Positions 62,101 to 64,000 of a DNA stretch of 64,000 nt are shown here, piece by piece. The notes beneath the pieces are model-generated. The model was not told the DNA's origin. It saw nothing but the letters and a program-made list of their open reading frames with translations, and searched no databases. Every line of letters starts with the position of its first letter. Positions within the stretch are counted from its first letter, which is position 1. Both the position numbers and the translations under genes were made by a program. Source of the DNA: Palsa-459 sp963841965 (GTDB taxonomy: Bacteria; Actinomycetota; Acidimicrobiia; Acidimicrobiales; RAAP-2); contig CAWJES010000013.1 in assembly GCA_963841965.1 (NCBI GenBank), positions 124,001 through 188,000 of the forward strand, in the 5' to 3' direction.

Positions 62101-62784
62101 GAATCCGGGCGCCGCTGCGTGCGAGGACGCGGAGCGGACTGCCGGGGTGCGGACTGCCGGCGCCTGAGCATCGGACACGCGCCGGATCGCCGTCTCGTGC
62201 GGCTCGCTCAGCGTCGACACGCCGATAACGGCCGCCACATCGGGCGCGATCGTCGAGGAGATCTGGGTGGGGCCGGCGAGGCGGTAGCCGTCGCTGCCGT
62301 CCGCGAGCCGCCATTCGTCGAACTGCGCGCCGAGTGCCCTGCTGAACGTCTGCGCCGTCCCCGTCACCGTGAGGACGAGGTGGTCCGGGCTGAGCGCGCC
62401 GACCGTGAGGCCCTCTGCGGCGAGTGTCGCGCGCACGCTGGCGATGGCGGAGGCGTCGGGCCCGAACGTCGATGCGAACGTGCCCGGCGGGAGGAACGCG
62501 CGGTAGTGCGGACTCGTCGGCGTGGAGACCGAGGCCACGAACGACGACAGAGCCGCCGCATCGCGGGGCTGGAGGACGACGCGCATCGATAGCGCGCTCG
62601 TGGCGGCCAGCTCGCCGATGCGCACCGCACCCGTCGGGATCGCGGTCGGCGGGCCGAGGACTGTCAGCACGGCCGCTTCGCGCGGCGACGAGCCCCGGGC
62701 CGCACCCGACGCCGGAACGGCCACGAGGAGGGCAGCGCACGCGACGGCGAGGGCGACGACGGCGGTCCTGCGCATCGTGGCCAT
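59158..62784 (-). CDS. Secreted sedolisin (S53) protease with Ig-like and propeller-repeat domains
   Basis: 1208 residues. After the signal peptide (1-28) comes an activation prodomain (about 40-200, with SPHYRAFLPPGTFASTFGP), then the S53 catalytic domain: Glu330 and Asp334 (SSEPTLDVEEL), Asp415 (ASGDSGSSDC), Ser529 (GGTSMGSP) and a calcium loop near GPGYDLASGLGSPG. A bacterial Ig-like segment (VTVTVRDAQRDLVGAARV) and about five propeller-like repeats follow. Sedolisins are acid-active endopeptidases. The repeats probably anchor it to substrate. ATG 62784 and 62775 are both possible starts. The AGGGGAG site favours the second slightly. Confidence 0.88.
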   Translation of the reverse strand: MATMRRTAVVALAVACAALLVAVPASGAARGSSPREAAVLTVLGPPTAIPTGAVRIGELAATSALSMRVVLQPRDAAALSSFVASVSTPTSPHYRAFLPPGTFASTFGPDASAIASVRATLAAEGLTVGALSPDHLVLTVTGTAQTFSRALGAQFDEWRLADGSDGYRLAGPTQISSTIAPDVAAVIGVSTLSEPHETAIRRVSDAQAPAVRTPAVRSASSHAAAPGFRDAPSAVASGGCTGALQVLTGSGLTPDAEGRAYGLASQWSQGFTGQGSTIALVELASYATADLVAYDHCFGLIPANVSSDPDVSNVYVDETGPQKPSQGSSEPTLDVEELRSLAPSAKVKVYEAPQASFDSTIDLLTRIADDDTATIVSTSWGQCEAEEGTSAASAEGLILEQMAAQGQSVLAASGDSGSSDCYYPPHVTATSLAVDDPASQPDVTGVGGLTVDQVGSSFTQAVWDDEGSAGGGGISTLHGRPAWQVASGTPTTGPAALARLVPDLSVDGDPNTGIAVDLDGTYQVWGGTSMGSPLMAAVTAIAQQRCSLPTGFGLLNPLLYAIAPSTGAFDDVTTGGNWIFSQYAGSYSAGPGYDLASGLGSPGTRFITALCGQVARAATSSATASAPGATWTMSYTTGAGAYPAGTTITVTAPSGTVLPAAASSWTVTDGLGSLDPSVTLERGASSATDNVAVLAPAAGDEPLADTPVRIIATGVTNPPVAGTSTVAFSDSFDQAVETSPITFAAPVASAATSTVVATPAAVPLGSTGSTVTVTVRDAQRDLVGAARVTATASGDGVAQFLGTSTSASGTLSFTVRDDTAQTVRVTVSADATVVGTATVTFTDPWTSSVIGGPGSGAAIAGAPGVVALGAPGSYAVALRTTAGRILLGSWSSGVLDVQPLPVTASTPAAASTPALVASGTSLFAAYRSTTGGLVELRQTGSPHVSGWTGTDLTTTAGSPAVTGDPTAALTGSGAAAQLSIAAVAASGDLVQCVAATSATSCQAIDLSRAASVSGAMAGDVAQVPVGSGTGYLARSSNGRLGLLTDASGPWRIDWLAADAGISTSGTSAIASSPAAAVGLGGLVVAATTAGGWVEVFQGTPGNWSMTPMTQGSGRTSRPPDLSALPAVAGTPVLLASGPVVELYAVSTAGRLLQFSSLGVSEPWAAFDLASLAGLGSTPVSGVQAAGASPTELACIQGNRLVAVARLSL

Positions 62785-63054
62785 CTCCCCTCTCCGTTGC
62801 AGTCGTGCGCAAGGCTAGAACGGCGGGGTCCACATGCCCCACCGTCCCCGGAACTAACTTCTGCACCGGGTGGAGGCCGCCCCCCGGCCGGTCGCCGGGG
62901 CCGAGGAGGATGGCGTGCCGAAGGAAGCTGGGCCGGCCCGCGACCCCGTCGCGGGACCGATGGGCGTACCCGCAGTCGTCCACGCCGTGCCTCCAACTAC
63001 GCTCTCGGAGGTCGTGCGTCGGTCCACCAGGATCCGAGGTGAGGCACCACCGTC
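62785..63054. other. 270-bp divergent intergenic region between two secreted-protein genes
   Basis: Holds promoters in both directions. TAGCCT on the minus strand (62812-62817) gives the protease gene a leader of about 20 nt with an AGGGGAG ribosome-binding site. TACGCT at 62998-63003 on the plus strand precedes the next secreted gene. No other conserved feature was recognised. A short open stretch at 62870-63067 is judged non-coding. Confidence 0.5.
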
Positions 63055-64000
63055 ATGTCGGCCCTGAAACCCCTTCACAGAGCCGGAGCAACCGGCGTGC
63101 TGGTGCTCACGGTGCTGCTGTGGGCGGCACCGGCCCACGCCGTGACCTCTGCACCTGCCGTCCCCGTGCCGTCTGCTGCGTCGGTCAATGGCCACCTTCT
63201 CGACGTCGCCGCCTCGTCCAAGCCCATCAGTCCGTGGGTCGCGACCGACCTGACGACCCTCGAGTCGGTCGCCGGCGTCGCCGGCACGGTCACCACCGCC
63301 GAGACCCCGGCGGGCGCGACGCTGGTCGCGGCGCGCACGACTGCCGGCCACGTGCTGCTGTTCACGCTGCCGGCGACGCCGGCGACGTGGCAGGAGGTTG
63401 ACGTGACACAACTCGCCAGCGCCCCCCTCGCCGCCGGCACGCCGTCGGTCGTGGTGGATCCGCTGGGCGTGACCCGGATCTTCTTCCGGACCGCGACAGG
63501 GGACCTCGACGAGCTGGAGAACGACCGCGTCGCGCCGGACCCCTGGTTCACGACGGACCTGACCGTCGAGGTGCAGCCGAACGCGGCCGCATCGCTCGCC
63601 GGCGATCCCACGGCGATCTCGGCCACCGGGTACCCGACCACCGTCTATGCGGAGGCAACAAACGGCGACCTCGTCTCGTTCTCCCAGACGACGAGCTCGA
63701 CTCGCCCGTGGTTCTTCACGAACATCTCGCTCCTCTCGTTCGGGCCGACCGTGAAGGGGGCGCCGGCGGTCATTGCGGCGCCCGACGGGTTCGGGCTCAC
63801 GGCCGTCTACGCCGAATCCTCCACCGACCAGCTCATCGAGTTCACTGATGACGATGCCGGCTGGCACCTGTGGTCCGCGCGCAACGTCTCGACGTCGCTC
63901 AGCCTCGGCGCCATCGCGTCGCAGCCGTCGGCGCTGACGGGCCAGCCCTCGATCGTCGCCGTGACGTCCGCGACGGGCCACCTCGTCACCGTGACGATCC
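63055..64000 (+). CDS. Secreted propeller-repeat protein (partial, runs off the window)
   Basis: First 315 residues, no stop before the edge. The signal peptide (AGATGVLVLTVLLWAAPAHA, about residues 10-29) is followed by repeats with the same plan as the two proteins upstream: PWVATDLTTL, then PWFTTDLTV, PWFFTNISLL and WHLWSARNVS, each preceded by a GDLVSFS- or DQLIEFT-like strand. The repeat is 50-55 residues. ATG 63055 follows a gaggtgagg ribosome-binding region. Any catalytic domain would lie beyond the window. Divergently transcribed from the sedolisin gene. Confidence 0.75.
   Translation, partial: MSALKPLHRAGATGVLVLTVLLWAAPAHAVTSAPAVPVPSAASVNGHLLDVAASSKPISPWVATDLTTLESVAGVAGTVTTAETPAGATLVAARTTAGHVLLFTLPATPATWQEVDVTQLASAPLAAGTPSVVVDPLGVTRIFFRTATGDLDELENDRVAPDPWFTTDLTVEVQPNAAASLAGDPTAISATGYPTTVYAEATNGDLVSFSQTTSSTRPWFFTNISLLSFGPTVKGAPAVIAAPDGFGLTAVYAESSTDQLIEFTDDDAGWHLWSARNVSTSLSLGAIASQPSALTGQPSIVAVTSATGHLVTVTI

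Noticed and set aside
60686..62983. A long minus-strand frame overlapping the sedolisin gene in another frame
   Set aside because: Arg/Pro-rich shadow without motifs. The S53 catalytic residues are all in the chosen frame.
62870..63067. 65-codon open frame in the gap between the sedolisin gene and the next secreted gene
   Set aside because: No ribosome-binding site, proline-rich composition without pattern, and it overlaps the start of the real gene at 63055.

Overview
This is a high-GC, gene-dense bacterial segment from an actinobacterium (Actinomycetota). The evidence is a CarD regulator, a SigR/SigH-type ECF sigma factor with an RsrA-like zinc anti-sigma factor, the MurL/MurD2 alternative route to D-glutamate in peptidoglycan, glucosyl-3-phosphoglycerate synthase, a ClpC1-type unfoldase, a solitary CIRCE-controlled GroEL, and many GTG starts with 4-bp GTGA/ATGA overlaps. 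A deep branch such as Acidimicrobiia would fit, but that placement is inference. About 19 genes have a TANNNT hexamer exactly 6-7 nt before the start codon, which points to widespread leaderless transcription. No IS element, prophage, CRISPR array or rRNA was seen, and no gene-free gap exceeds 300 bp.

Layout. (1) 1-2.4 kb, minus: pgeF, murL and the start of murD2 (murL and pgeF each carry a frameshift). (2) 2.4-13.9 kb, plus: a long housekeeping run of sigma/anti-sigma, tilS, hpt, folE, folP, a phosphatase-fold protein lacking its cysteine, folB, folK, a DUF2520 protein, panC, nadB, nadC, coaX and lysS. It supplies folate, pantothenate/CoA and NAD precursors and tRNA modification/charging. 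coaX and lysS carry five more apparent frameshifts. (3) 13.9-22.7 kb: polyprenyl diphosphate synthase (minus), clpC, a DinB-like protein, a sulfatase, carD-ispD-ispF-rlmB, and mscL (minus) with a Zn-ribbon tail beside tRNA-Thr. (4) 22.8-29.7 kb: a LytR_C protein, gpgS, groEL, coproheme decarboxylase, a Nudix protein, acetyltransferases and a methyltransferase. (5) 29.8-33.8 kb: a PsiE-like protein with an ArsB-like permease, then minus-strand fur, prmC-like and esterase genes.

(6) 33.3-39.9 kb is the most interesting part. A Fur-family regulator and a NiCoT nickel/cobalt permease diverge around a perfect 15-bp palindrome. Converging on them is a three-gene operon: an SDR reductase, glucuronate isomerase (UxaC), and one 610-residue protein that fuses gluconokinase to a LarA-type nickel-pincer epimerase. 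D-mannonate and D-gluconate are C2 epimers, so the operon reads as a complete proposed route: D-glucuronate to D-fructuronate to D-mannonate to D-gluconate to 6-phosphogluconate. It would bypass mannonate dehydratase and the KDG steps, and the nickel permease lies next door.

(7) 39.9-48.2 kb: small accessory enzymes (nitroreductase, ABM monooxygenase, GNAT, SRPBCC, PLP decarboxylase, hydrolase, methyltransferase, SDR), a GH3-like lipoprotein and a PCu(A)C-like membrane-anchored protein. (8) 48.2-56.8 kb: tRNA-Ser, typA, an uncharacterised gene pair including a PD-(D/E)XK-like protein, a 45-residue membrane microprotein, the giant helicase Lhr and an acidic coiled-coil protein. (9) 56.9-64 kb: three secreted proteins sharing a tryptophan-rich propeller-like repeat, one joined to a glycosidase-like barrel, one to a sedolisin protease, and one cut by the window edge.
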